This document shows, piece after piece, positions 1 through 11,989 of a stretch of DNA of 64,000 nt (positions within the stretch are counted from its first letter, which is position 1; each line of letters starts with the position of its first letter). Source of the DNA: Ecdyonurus torrentis (lineage: Eukaryota > Arthropoda > Insecta > Ephemeroptera > Heptageniidae); assembly GCA_949318235.1 (NCBI GenBank), contig OX439133.1, forward strand, positions 14,671,563 to 14,735,562, given 5' to 3'. A program made the position numbers and the translations under genes. Below the pieces are notes generated by a model. That model did not search any database and was not told the DNA's origin. It worked only from the letters and a program-made list of their open reading frames with translations.

Positions 1-45
1 AAAGCGCAAGGATGTGCAAGAGGTCTATAGAATGACGTTTTGACG

Positions 46-305
46 TTTAAGGTGGTAAATCAGGTACTGCGAGATTTGACTAAAAAATCATAAAGAGAAA
101 AAAAAATCTGATATTTTGCACAGTGATACATTAAGATAAGGTATTTTCAAAAATGTAAAAAAATTTGGGGGTCACTATGCTAGATTTTAAATTATGATAT
201 TTTAAAGTTTTAGTCCCATAAGAACCCATGTTAATTTCAATAACTATTTTCTGGTCAACATTCTGAAAATTTTATCATAGGTAGCTGTTACTGTTAACTC
301 TGACC
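46..305 (+). repeat. Dispersed repeat family A, copy 1 (in CTU1 intron 3)
   Basis: The copy begins near GGTGGTAAATCAGGTACTG and ends near ATCATAGGTAGCTGTTAC. Related copies are seen at 13140-13400, 43889-44215, 45064-45115 (5' end only) and 46893-47147, where the copy continues at 49961-50040. Shared internal blocks include GATTTGACTAAAAA, GCTAGATTTTAAATTATGA and CCCATGTTAATTTCAATAA. No coding capacity is seen; it is probably a non-autonomous element of unknown class. Confidence 0.75.
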
Positions 306-429
306 GGTTGCGTTAAAGTTTCCCCATATATTTAACATTTGTAGAGATCAACACTGAGGTCAGATTTATTTGGGAGGAGTATACTGTACAATTCATCCGA
401 TACGTATATAAATATTTAAGAGTGTTTAC

Positions 430-548
430 CTCTTTGACAATATTATCCATGGTCCAGCCATACAGATCTTGATACGAGAGAATTTTCAGAGGTAGAGCGT
501 AATCATCTCTGTTTTGTTTTACTGTCTCTAAGCTGTCGTCTCTGTAGC
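430..548 (-). CDS. CTU1: CTU1 exon 3
   Basis: The exon has 119 bp with acceptor aatttcag and donor gtaaac (phase 0). It encodes [12 protein letters not shown], then [20 protein letters not shown], matching the family block after DEGI. The phase-1 junction restores the glycine codon exactly. The acceptor is preceded directly by an (ATT)n retrotransposon tail rather than a long pyrimidine tract. Confidence 0.93.
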
Positions 549-3500
549 CTGAAATTAATAATAATAATAATAATAATTTTATTAAAGAGACATACACGGC
601 TATTTCAGCCATATTACATGTTCTTGACCAGAAAATTACAACATAATTACATAATAATATTTAGAGCACAAAACAAACACCAAAAATACTTCATGGGGTA
701 GCGCTTCATTTAACAGACTAATTTATTATGAAATTAGTAAAAATAATTTAAGTACAGTACACAGTAGATGGTACAGTAGTCCATCTCCTATAGCGGGAAT
801 GTCAGATCGAATGCGCACCATAATTCCGACTGGGTGAAGGTGGCAGAACTAGAAGCCGTAATTTGAAGTAATGTTACGTGTAGTTCTGACAACTTCACCC
901 AGTCGGAATTATGGCGCGCATTCGATCTGACATTCCCGCTATAGGAGATGGACTACTGTATAATATACTGTGAGTACAGTACTAGCAAAGTGGTTGGTAT
1001 AGTTAGGTCTATCATTAGACAAACCTTTGCAATAGAATAGAGTAATAATGTGTAACTCGTTTTTCGTCACTTGAAGCAAAATGTCTATCTTGTTAGTTGT
1101 CACGTATAGCAATATATGTATATCATTTTTTGTCAAGCTAAGTAAAATGTGCAAGTTGTTTCCAAACATAATGGAGATGGCAGTTGGCGCTTGACTTACA
1201 CATATTGCTACGTATTACAAATAACTAGAGACATTTTGCTTTGAGTGACAAAAAAACGAGTTACTAAAACAATAGGATAGAAATAGAACGAGAGAAATTA
1301 GAGCACTATGTATTGAAAGTTAATGCAAAGCGAAGTTCTCTAATTTTGATAGTTGCAATGGGATGTAACTATCAAAATTAGAGAACTTCCCTTTGCATTA
1401 ACTTTCAATACATAGTGCTCTAATTTCTCTCGTTCTATTTCTATCCTATTGTTTTAGTATCATTAACCGCGATGGTTTTTTCATATTTATATAAAAAAAA
1501 CGAGTTATACATTTTAATCGCAACAACATCAATATGAAGTAGGTATCTTATTTATTTATGGCTGCATAAAAATAAAAACAATAATAATTAAAACCTAAAG
1601 GTGTAAATAATTTTGAACAAAAAACATGTCCAATATCCTAACATGCCTGAATATCAATGTTAATTTGGCCAGAGTCATTGATTTTTAATTTATTTTTTAT
1701 TCAAGAAATGTCAGCTGTGGGCAATGACGTCACAGCTCGCTTGTTTTACGTGCGTGTGGACCAGTGAGCTGTGACGTAATTGTCCGCATATGTCTTTTTG
1801 TGAAGGGAAAATGAAATAGAAATCAATGATTCAGGTCAAATCAACGTTGAATTTCAGGTCTGTTACAATATTTGACAAGTTTTTTTGTTTGACGATTTCT
1901 ACACCTCTAAGAGTAAGTAAAAAAAAATGCAAAAATTATTAAAATGATAATAAAACAAATCAATAGATCAATACATTGAGTATTGGTAAATATGTCATAT
2001 TAGTACATTATTTACCTATTATCAATAGCATTTAAAAAAAAAAATCTAATTCTGAGTGTAAAATTGCCTAAAAATTGCAAAATTTCCATGAGAATTTTTT
2101 TTTCTCTTTTTCTTTTTCTTCTTCTTCTTCTTTTTTTTTTTTTTTTACTCAACAATTTTTTAAAACATTTTTTTTTTTTAAGATGTATTGAATTGCAATA
2201 CAATAGTCAGATTTAAGTATCAATACTACTTGGTACTGTGTACTCCAATAGGGTGGTTTCATTCATGTTAAAGTCGACGCTATAAGTGAGCGCTAAATAG
2301 CATAGGTCAGTATAGGAAAATACAGTTTAAAAATACTTTGTAATATTTTTAAGAGCATTGATGCTGTTAACAGGTTAAATTAGTTTTGCATGTATGCAAG
2401 AAAAATAATATTAACCAAAAAAAGGCTAATATTCCAAAGAAAATAGCCAGAAACTACGTTTGTCCTATGCTGAGCAATGCTATTGCTTAAGAAGAGCATC
2501 GAAAAGAACTAAGAATGATGTCATGTGCACACACCCTACATACACTGAAGGCTCTCATAAATGTAACATCAAAGACAATGCCGCTTTTTAAGGAAAAGGG
2601 TAGAAATGCATAGCCAGGTAAGAGCAGCGTTGCCAGCTGCACTTTTCTTGCTTTTGCTAAGTCAGAAAGTGATTGGCATCTCACTTCATTATTTTTACTC
2701 TTCATTGTATTCGCGAGCATGAAAACAACATAAGAAAAGTAAATAACTTAAGTGAAAAAAGCTTTTAAGACACAATAGCAAAATATTTCGTGTCTTTTAC
2801 AAATAATATGCAGGCTTTATTATCTGAAGTGAGATGTCAATCACTTTCTCACTTAGCAAAAGCAAGAAAAGTGCAGGTGGCAACGCTGCTCTTACCTGAC
2901 TACGCATTTCTACCCTTTTCCTTAAAAAGTGGCATCGTCTTTGATGTTACATTTATGAGAGCCTTCAGTGTACATCGCCGATACAGCATCTAATTTGTAC
3001 TCCCTAACAATATTGTAATTTCAATAATTTTATTTTCTCCCTTTATTCTGATGGTTACAAAATAGGTTGCCACTGACCTTCAAACGACATTAAAAAATAG
3101 GGGGGGGGGGGGGGGGGGGGCTTAAGTATTTCAGAGATATGATCCTAATTTTGTATAACCTGATAATTTCTCACCTGTAATTCCTTCATCAATAGACAAA
3201 AGTTGTAGATTTAAGCCATAGTCATATTTATCATTGAGAAGCTTCATTAAGTATGCGAGCACAGTGGAATCTTTGCCTCCTGACGCTGCTATGGCAACCA
3301 CTTGATCTCGTTTAAACAAATGACCCTCGGTGATCGTATGGTGAACCTCAACTTCAAAGGCCGAGAAGAAACATTCTTTGCAAAGTGCACAGCCTGTTTT
3401 AGGACGCTGTGGAATATAGAGATAATAACAATTAGAATATTTTATGCTTTTTTATTATTATTATTTTATTATGGAGCTTATTGGTATAGCATATGAGAAA

Positions 3501-4414
3501 AGCTAAGGGTTCCCCAATGGAGATTATCGGTTTAAAAAATTCTATGGCTAATAACACGTAAAAGTATGTCTAGTATTTATCTTTTCTGGAATCGGTGGAG
3601 TAGTTTTCTCAAAAAACGCAAACAATGTGTTTTTCCTCCATAGCGTAATGTTAAATTAGGGGACCCTTAGCTTCCACCGCGTTTCCTAGCGCTTAACCGA
3701 TAAGCTCCATTTAACATTACGCTTATGGGGAGAAACATGTTTATTGCAATTTTTTGAGAAAACTACTTCACAGATTCTGGAGATATTTAAAAAAGGAATA
3801 CTATATAGACATCCTTTGACATGTTTTAAAACAGTTTTTTTTTTCTTCTTCTTTTTTTTTTAAACATTTTTTAATACCGGTAACTTCCATTATTGGCTTA
3901 ATTAAAACATATGCTCATTAAAATTTTTCAATTTCACTGCAATTTATGAGTTTTCTCAAAACTCCCCACAACAAACTTCTTTCTCCCAATCAGTTTAATG
4001 TTAAATTAGGGCTCCTACACCTTTGTTTCTAGCACGCCTCTGATTGGTGCTACGTCACCGCCGGTAATAAGCATTAAAATACCGCATTAAAGAATCAAAA
4101 AATTATTAGAATCGAATCCCAAAGAAGCCTAAACTTTTTTTTTTCTTTCGTTTCCTTTTTAAGCAATATTTCCGTAACAATTTGTTTATACAAAAGGTAA
4201 TTTTTTTTTACATTTTAAATAAAAATATTATATTTATTGATTTAATTATTGATTTATTTACTATTGAATATATATATTATTGTATAAAAAACTCATAAAA
4301 TATCAAAATAAAATTGATGGCAACTTTTTTGAAGCAACAACACACAAAATAAGAAACGATATTTACCTTTAAAATAGCGTTTTTCCCGCAACCAGCAGAA
4401 CAAGATACAGGCAT
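430..4414 (-). CDS. CTU1: CTU1 (NCS6/ATPBD3), cytoplasmic tRNA 2-thiolation protein 1, 5' part (exons 1-3)
   Basis: CTU1 is the ATP-dependent catalytic subunit that, with CTU2 and the URM1 sulfur relay, 2-thiolates U34 of cytosolic tRNAs for Lys, Glu and Gln. Three exons join in frame: 4414-4367, 3406-3175 and 548-430, giving 133 residues of a family usually about 340-350 long; the rest lies beyond position 1. Visible: N-terminal zinc-ribbon cysteines (C5, C9, C22, C25, C28), the PP-loop motif SGGKDS at residues 58-63, [15 protein letters not shown] at about 86-100, and LYGWTMD. Introns begin GT and end AG: intron 1 is 960 bp (phase 0), intron 2 is 2,626 bp (phase 1), and the exon 3 donor is gtaaac. 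The start ATG at 4414 gives [11 protein letters not shown], typical of animal CTU1. The next expected block, with the NNCTFCGV-type motif, is not in the window. No stop or frameshift breaks the visible exons, so the gene looks functional. Intron 2 is unusually rich in foldback repeats. Confidence 0.95.
556..705 (-). mobile_element. 3' end of a truncated non-LTR retrotransposon
   Basis: On the minus strand the segment reads ATGGCTGAAATAGCCGTGTA, then CTCTTTAATAAAATT and an (ATT)n tail at 556-578. A short hairpin (GGCTGAAATAGCC), an AATAAA-like signal and a microsatellite tail are the usual 3' end of CR1/Jockey-type elements. A sister fragment with the same GGCTATTTCAGCCATAT block lies at 19262-19400. 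It sits in CTU1 intron 2 with its tail touching the exon 3 acceptor. Confidence 0.6.
772..960. mobile_element. Foldback MITE, 189 bp
   Basis: Two arms of about 80 bp (772-851 and 880-960) are near-perfect inverted copies, outermost ACAGTAGTCCATCTCC against its complement, separated by a loop of about 28 bp. It lies in CTU1 intron 2 and has no coding capacity. The class is unknown. Confidence 0.85.
1050..1264. repeat. Imperfect inverted repeat with GTAACTCGTTTTT ends
   Basis: The left arm (1050-1118) and right arm (1197-1264) pair over about 68 bp with mismatches; shared blocks are GTAACTCGTTTTT, AAGCAAAATGTCT and AGCAATATATGTA. The right end overlaps the start of the next palindrome, and a further copy of the ACGAGTTA end is seen near 1500, so this may be a composite of nested elements. 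Confidence 0.7.
1262..1459. mobile_element. Near-perfect palindrome, 198 bp
   Basis: Arms of about 93 bp (1262-1354 and 1367-1459) run TACTAAAACAATAGG to CCTATTGTTTTAGTA around a 12-bp centre, with very few mismatches. It is a foldback MITE in CTU1 intron 2 and has no coding capacity. Confidence 0.88.
1597..1909. mobile_element. Foldback MITE family E, copy 1
   Basis: Inverted arms share GGTGTA at the tips, then TCAACGTTGA-type and TCATTGATTT blocks, with TGACGTCACAGCTC around the centre. A second copy with the same order of blocks lies at 53412-53727. Two independent copies about 52 kb apart define it as a transposable family. It lies in CTU1 intron 2. Confidence 0.8.
2012..2200. repeat. 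Low-complexity A/T and pyrimidine tracts in CTU1 intron 2
   Basis: Runs of A near 2034-2044 and T- and CTT-rich tracts near 2097-2180. The apparent lysine/arginine-rich reading frame on the minus strand comes from these tracts. Confidence 0.7.
2247..2538 (+). mobile_element. MITE family B, copy 1
   Basis: The tips read AATAGGGTGG and CACACCCTA, a relaxed form of the family tip TATAGGGTNTATGC. Internal blocks shared with the other copies are TTCATGTTAAAGTC, TTTAAAAATACTT, CCAAAGAAAATAGCC and CTATGCTGAGCAATG. Related copies lie at 12081-12394, 13770-14052, 17527-17600, 22020-22300, 43412-43660 and 50044-50275. Confidence 0.75.
2540..2974. mobile_element. Foldback element with 150-bp arms
   Basis: The arms at about 2540-2692 and 2823-2974 are inverted copies differing at only a handful of positions (tip ACACTGAAGGCTCTCA, inner end TCACTTCA), with a spacer of about 130 bp. 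Both arms give similar conceptual peptides in mirrored frames, but that follows from the inverted duplication. It lies in CTU1 intron 2. Confidence 0.85.
3100..3120. repeat. Poly-G run (21 G) in CTU1 intron 2
   Basis: An uninterrupted G run on the plus strand, poly-C in the transcript sense, starting about 55 bp downstream of the exon 2 donor. Other G/C homopolymers lie at 6522-6535 and near 53273-53289. Confidence 0.9.
3175..3406 (-). CDS. CTU1: CTU1 exon 2 (zinc ribbon end and PP-loop)
   Basis: The exon has 232 bp with acceptor ttccacag and donor gtgaga. It encodes [20 protein letters not shown], then the beta-strand VVAIAA and the PP-loop SGGKDST that binds ATP, and ends at LLSIDEGIT plus the first base of a glycine codon (phase 1). 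Reading on past the donor reaches a stop after about 13 codons, which supports the splice site. A run of about 21 G (plus strand) sits about 55 bp downstream of the donor. Confidence 0.95.
3476..4075. repeat. Inverted-repeat cluster in CTU1 intron 1
   Basis: The arms near 3562-3656 and 3711-3811 pair (AGTATGTCTAGTATTTATC, GAGTAGTTTTCTCAAAAAA, CGTAATGTTAAAT). A third related segment at about 3900-4075 repeats TGAGTTTTCTCAAAA and TTTAATGTTAAATTAGGG, and 3476-3530 pairs with 3657-3710 (GGAGCTTAT, CTAAGGGTTCC). The region is several diverged copies of one foldback-type repeat in both orientations. Confidence 0.6.
4367..4414 (-). CDS. CTU1: CTU1 exon 1 (start exon)
   Basis: Sixteen codons, [16 protein letters not shown], followed by a gtaaat donor at 4366-4361. 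The ATG is the first in frame. C5 and C9 supply the first part of the zinc-binding cysteines at the N terminus of the family. The exon ends exactly between codons (phase 0) and joins to the [12 protein letters not shown] block of exon 2. Confidence 0.93.
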
Positions 4415-4735
4415 TATACGTTATTTATGAAGAATAAATTAAAATAATTACAATATCATAAGTAATTAACTTAAATAATAAGAATTATCACAGAAAAATA
4501 ACAAACGTAACCACGTTGTAAACAATGCCAGCTGATGCAATGATGCAATCATGCTTGTCCAGTGCTTGTCTGTGCAGTGCTGCCAGTAGTAAGTATGTGG
4601 TAGAAATTTGAACTAATAGCGTGTGGAACAAGTTGCCTATGCATGCAGGCGCTATCTGTGCACGTCTTTTAGTTCTAATAAAATTGTAATAATTAACTAT
4701 TCTCCATACAGTTAAAACCACATTATTATTGAAGT
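4415..4735 (-). promoter_or_regulatory. Probable CTU1 5' flank and promoter
   Basis: About 320 bp upstream of the CTU1 ATG are clearly less AT-rich than the surroundings, with a mixed-sequence core at roughly 4505-4690 (CAGCTGGCATTGTTTACA and similar on the minus strand). No TATA box or initiator can be placed with confidence. The call rests on position and base composition only. Confidence 0.3.
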
Positions 4736-4739
4736 AAAT

Positions 4740-6377
4740 TAATAGTTTGTTATGTTTTCAATATTTTTATGGCCAGAAAAATTAAGAAATTGTCGTATAA
4801 GTTAAAAGTTAAATCCTGGGATGAAAAAAATAATAATAAATAAATCTTAAAAAAACGGGGTTAGAACTTTTTTTTTTGTATTTATTTCTTAAAGACACCT
4901 TTTATAGTCCATAAGATATTTTCTGTTTAAATTTTGAAAAAGATTAAAAATTACATCTAAATGCAAAAACCATCATACTTTTTACTTTATAATACAGGAG
5001 GAGGGATCAAAAACGTATAATTTCTATTTTTAAAAGAAATTTATTATTTAGAAAAAAAAAATGCATTTTATAGGGTGGGTGGTAGGGGCACAAAAATTGT
5101 ACTTTTTTTTGTCTACAATATAGTATATTATTGAATATACACTAGCAATCACGTAAAAAGGTGAGTGATTTATCAACTTCCCCTGCGGTCAGCCAATAGA
5201 TACATATATATTTTAAATTAAAAATCATGAAATTATAATAAAATAACGATAACTATTATAATCAATAACCATCAGTGTATAAATAATAATATCAATAATA
5301 TATATTTCCAATCTCTTTATAATCAAAAGTAAAACCATAAAAAAAAAACATTTTGAAAAAAAAAAATTACCGTAAAAAATAATTACAATAATAAATGCAG
5401 TAAAGCCTGTAAAAATCCCATTATTATTAATCCCATTATTAAATCTCTTATCGTTTATGTTATGTATACATTAAAAAAAAAAATAAAAAAAATAAAAAAA
5501 AGACAAAAGACAAAAACACACAATTTTCTCTCCTTGTTATATACAGCTATAAGAGTATTTTGAACGCTATAAGAAAAAACACAAATATTAATAATAAAAA
5601 TAAATAATAAAAAATGTTAATAAAAAATATACTGAAAATGTGAAGTGGGGTGGAAAAATATTTTCATATATTATAAACAAATTTTCTTTTAAGTTTTTCT
5701 CATAACTTTTAGTATTATTTTTTTCTTTTTCTTCTTCTTACTTTTCTAATAAAATTATAACTTAAAAGAAAAACATTCTTTCATAAAGAAAACAAAATTT
5801 GTTATTTTTATTTAAACCACACACACACAAAACAATATAAGAAAATCTTTTACACAGGTACTTAAGAAACAGAAAAATATTTTATATTTATTGTAATGAA
5901 AAATTCCATTTAAATTTTGTTACAAAAAGGAATTTAATTATTTTTGTATAATAAATATTTTTGAATTAATTAATACAATAATATAAGGTATTTTAATAAT
6001 AAAAATATTTTATATTTTTATAATTATTAAATTAAAAATAAGAAATTAAAAATGTTATATTTTATTTTGAATATTACTTTTTATTATTTAAAATTATATT
6101 AACATAATTGTTAATAAATTAAATAAAAAAACTTCAGAATCGAATTATTAATGAAGTCTAATTTTAAATCATTACAATTCTTTAGGCTGAAAATTGGGGT
6201 GATTAGTTTTTAGCTGGTTTTTAGTTATTGTTAATTAAAAGGAGAAGTGAGATAATTCTTGAACGATTATGGAAGCTGACATGAGCTCGCTCAATGGTCA
6301 ATGCAAAACATACTATTTCACTTGTGTACAGCTTTCGATCGTTAAAGTATTATGGAATCGCAAACATCTCTGATTGA

Positions 6378-6414
<37 letters not shown>

Positions 6415-7635
6415 TATAATACAATACTTAATTAATACTCAATTTGAAGAAAGTCAATGGAAACAACTATTTTTATTAAATGATTTCATTCGTTTTTAAT
6501 CCGTGACCATCAGATAAGAAGGGGGGGGGGGGGGGAAGTAGTGTATTAAAAAAAAAAAAAAAAAATTCAGTGTGCATGGTTAACTTCCCAAGTTTTTTTT
6601 TAGATCCTTGCATCTTTTACATTACTTTTTTTTAGTATTATATGTATACATTGTTTTGTTTCCTTCAGAACATTGCGAGGAAATTTTCTTCATGCAGTTC
6701 ATTTTCAGCAGGGCCCTAGAAATGCACTTTCTAAGAGCTCTATTTATTTTTTTATTAATTTATTTAAAAATATATTATTAAAATGTTTTTCTTTTTAGGT
6801 TTTGGAAGCACTAATATATAAATAAAAGATTCTTTATTTTTTTCAAGTTACAATGAGAGATGAAAAACATCACTTATATCAATACTTATATTTGATGGTA
6901 TGTATATTTCATATTTTTAATTTTAATGGGCTGTGAAAAATATCTACTGTACTTTTGCAAAAATCACAGTAAAAACGTAAATTTGGTTATAGATCTCTAA
7001 AATCAAGTCAAATAAAAAAAAAAAAAATAAATAAATAAATAAATAAATAAATAAAGAAAGAAAGAAAGAAATAAATAAATAAAATAAAAAATAAAAGTAA
7101 ACGAATAAAAAGTTAGTAAATATTTTAAAACGTTTTCCATTGCGTGTATATTTCAATTTTTATATTCGCGTGTATATTTTTATTCCTAACTAAAAAACAC
7201 ACATTTTCTTCACACTAAGTTGTGATAAAACTTTTTGAGTTTCTTTCACCATAATAATAATAATAATAATAATTTTTTAAAGGCTTTTAATTCAATACTT
7301 TATTACCTCTAAACACATTAAATAATGGATTGCCTTAATGTATTTTATTATTATTGTTGTTATTAAAGGTTCATGAATAGTTTATTATGTTAATAGCTAT
7401 AGCAATATAAACTCGCTATAATAATATATAAATTGTACAGTAACTCATATGTAAATATGCATTTTTTTATACGATTTTTTTAAAATTATACCTTTTATAA
7501 AGATACTTGTAGTCTGTCTTCTTCTTTTTTTACATAAAAAATTATATTTGCAATTTTATTTAACCCTATTATATTAATTAAAAAATTAAAATAGAAAAAT
7601 TGTTTATTTTGAAAATTTCTATAATATAGAAATAA
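4740..7635. other. Gene-free AT-rich stretch
   Basis: No reading frame resembling a protein, RNA gene or clear transposon is seen. Contents: A/T-rich unique sequence, poly-A of about 31 at 6380-6410, a G run at 6522-6535, poly-A at 6549-6565, and an (AAAT)n/(AAAG)n tract at 7014-7096. It lies upstream of CTU1. Confidence 0.6.
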
Positions 7636-7639
7636 ATCA

Positions 7640-8392
<753 letters not shown>

Positions 8393-8912
8393 TTGATTTA
8401 CGTTTAACTCTCAATATAAATAAATATACGGCTGTTTTCAAATATTATATAATAATAAGATTTACATGTTAATAGTTGTACATAAAAAAAGGTGTTTATT
8501 AGCTGAAAAGTTTACGAGTTGATCAACGCTTACTGATAACGGTCGAAATTGGTTGTTGTTGTTATAGCTGCTATAATACAAGAATATATAAATACAAAAT
8601 AAAATTAAAACTCGTAATATCAAATACTTGCTTAAACAAATTTATACAACCAAGGTGTTTTTTATGTGATTTTTAATATGTATTTGAAACGTTGTGAGGA
8701 GTTGGCAATGATAATTATCTGAATAACCTCAAAAAATGTATTTCAAAATTAAATATTCATTTATGATTTAATAATTTTAATAATAATAAAACTGCTAATA
8801 GGTTATGTATAGGAAAAAATTGCATTTCTAAAACATCTTTTTTTATACGCAAAAAAAAAAAAAAACAAAACAAATTTAGACCCAAAAACACTTCTAGTTT
8901 TTGAGATACCCT

Positions 8913-9034
8913 ACAGGCTGACTACAGGCAATTTTGCTCACATCCGCTACGTTCTGCGCATGCGTAGTAAGTAGAAACGGAAGCGGATGTGACCGAAATC
9001 GCTTATAGCCAGCCTTAAAACAGTTGTTCCTTTA
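8913..9034. mobile_element. MITE family D, copy 1
   Basis: Inverted arms share GGCTGACTA, TCGCTCACATCCGCT-like blocks and TGCGCATGCG in the centre, and the element ends with CAGTTGTTCCTTTA. The left tip is eroded. Fuller copies are at 14662-14820 and 19805-19956, and a lone tip at about 45308-45325. Confidence 0.75.
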
Positions 9035-9257
9035 AAATATTTATTATAAGTTTTATTATTATGTATAAAATTGAAATATAAGTTTAATAATTAAAATATT
9101 CACGAGGCCAAATGTAGTGCACCATAATTATTATAATGATGTGATAAAAGGATTTTAATGTTCCTTAAAAGTTGGCGCTATATACGAGTATTACGAGTAT
9201 TTTTTTTCTTACATATTTATATTACGTTTATATCAAGGTACTTGCGTTTGAATCTCT

Positions 9258-9389
9258 GAAAGAAGGTCTGCGGAAAAAAGGTCCTCGGATAAATGGACCT
9301 GCCTTTACGCACAGGCGAGCGTTTCGGCTAGCTGCGCACAGATATAGGACCTTTTATCCGAGGTCCTTTTTTCCACGGACCTTCCTTCT
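9258..9389. mobile_element. Small foldback element, about 130 bp
   Basis: The arms at 9258-9300 and 9342-9389 pair (GGAAAAAAGG, TCCTCGGATAAA, GGTCC), enclosing a comparatively GC-rich loop with CGCACAGGCGAGCG. Only one copy is seen in the window. Confidence 0.75.
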
Positions 9390-9394
9390 GTATA

Positions 9395-11939
9395 CCCTTC
9401 TGTATTAACGCATAATTTCAATTGGTGAGAAAACAGCCGATCACATTATACCTTTAAAGTTTTAATACACATCAGACTCCTATGAGATTATTAGTATTAA
9501 ATGATTATTAATTTAAAATCCACTGCAATATTTATTCTCGCTATTTAATTTATAAATATATAATAAAATATTTTATTTTTAATATTATTAATTAAATTAT
9601 TGAAATAAAAAAAAATGTTTAACTCATTAAAATTTGCAATAAGTATTTTATTAATAGTTTTCTTAAACATAAAAAATATAAAAAACAAGCAGTATTAAAA
9701 GATATAAAATATTAATAGCTAATACGTGTAACATTAAAGTGATAGGTATAATAAAACTCCATTAGCAAAACATAAGCCAAAGCCGCTATGTATTATTGCG
9801 ATGTATGCCGCGCAATAATAATTAAAACTTTATATTATGCTTCTTATCTCTTTAAAAAGATACTTTAACATCAATAAGTGAGGGGAGACCTTGATTGTTA
9901 ATAAAACCAATACTTTAGTTAGGAGTTCTAGAATTTTTTGTCTTTCTTTTTTCGATTTAATGATATTTTTGGGATTTTTCTGATATATAAGATCCATATA
10001 TAATGATATCAAAATATTTATTCTCTAAGTGGGTCCAGGAAAAACTGACTCAGAACTGAACCGCTCAGTTCCGAGTCGGTTCAATTCTGGTCTCCCATTC
10101 TCTGTATTATAAATATTTATTTTCATATCAAACTTGTAAGTTTTAAAGAATAACATTATTCTAATGCAGAGCATATTGATACTTTATTATACATCAGTAT
10201 AAAACGGGAACAAATATTTTTAATAAAACCCTTAGTTTAGTTTTTTTTTTTTTTCCTTGTTTTTTTCCCGATGTGTAATGATTTTTGGGATTTTTCTGAT
10301 GTGAGATCCACATATTATAATGATCATTTTCTCTTCAAAATGCTATAGCTTTTAAGAAAAGAAATAAGTTTACAGGGGTAATTTTATTGCATATTCTAAA
10401 AGAGAAAATTGTCTTGAATCGACTGATATACTAATTTTTAATTTTTTAGTTCATTAATTTTTTAAATTAATTTTTGAAAGTTGCAAAATGGCGTTACGGG
10501 AACTTGTTCCTATAATGTCCACATATACCGATCGTGCAGGCATCATTTTTTTATTTTCAAATATTAATTGAAATTACTTAATGAACTTAAAAATTCAAAA
10601 CTTGTGTAACAATCGATTCAAGACAATGTTCTCTTTTAGAATATGAAATGAAGTTACTCGTTAAATTTTACCCCCCAATTGTTCCTATGCAAAGCATGTT
10701 GTATTTAACTCTATATTTCGTAATGTTTGTTTACCAAAATTGGTGGAATGTAAGAAGTATATAATATGCCATTCTGGGGTGATAAGTGATAATGTTCATT
10801 TAAGTATATAATTCACAGATATGTGAAATTAATGTTCTTCATAATTATGTACATCACTTTTGCACTCTTTTCTTATTTTATTTAAGAAAAGTCTCTATAT
10901 ATTAGCCGTATGAATTGGTACACTTCTGAAACCTATAAATTGGTATACAAACAATGTACTCTGTACTGGCAGATGGGGCAACTTTATTTTTAATAAAACC
11001 CATAGTTTAGTTTGATTGTTTTCCCTTTTTTTTTATGTTTAGTGATATTTTCGGATAATTTTTCCAATATACGACAAAAATAATAATAATAATAATAAAA
11101 ATAAATAAAAAATAAAATAATACTTTTTCTTAGATATTTTGTTTACGATCATATTCTTAAAAAAATTGGTTTGAAATATGATGAACTTGAACCATATAAG
11201 TATCTTGAACTTAGGAATAAATTTGTTGTGATATTTTTGCTTATTACTTTTCCTTTTATCGTTTTTTTTTCTTTTTTTTTTTTTTTTTTCTTTTTTTCTT
11301 TTTCTTTTTTGTAATTTAAATTAAAAAAAGGCGTGTAATTATGAATGAATAAATAAAAAAATTAAAAACTTCGAAAAAAAAGTTAATATTCATTACTTTA
11401 TATAATTATATAAAATACAAAAATAAATAACTTCTATTATCATACAAGAAAATAATTTTAATATCTAATAGTTTTTATCTTTATAGCCCTCAATTTAAAG
11501 AAATAACTTTAACACCTAAACAACTTTTTACGATTTTTATTATTATTATTTTCTAATATGCCTTTAAGTTTTTGTCATAAAAAAAAAAAAAAAAAAAAAA
11601 AAGATCGCGCTGCTTTTGAAATATTATAAAAATTTCAATACTAATAATTTTAATGTATTTTCTATGCTCAAAAAATTTCCCAAACCGATAGCGTGTATAC
11701 AATTTAAAGTTATATAGAGCCCACACAAAACGTTTTAAAGTGAATTAGAATAATGGCGATACAGAGTTTTAAAGTTAAGCAACTTTGTTTTAAAATCAAT
11801 TAAAAAAAATCTTAAAAAAAAAAAAACACACAAAAAATCATGTTCATTACAATCATTACAATATTTCTGTTAACCGCACAATCCCGCAGAAAAAAAATTA
11901 TTGCATTCCTACATTTTTTTTCCCAGAATATACGTATAT

Positions 11940-11989
<50 letters not shown>

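Noticed and set aside
2487..2993. Two opposed frames with similar peptides, considered as a small gene pair
   Set aside because: They are the two arms of one foldback; similarity follows from the inverted duplication, and the arm differences do not favour silent changes.
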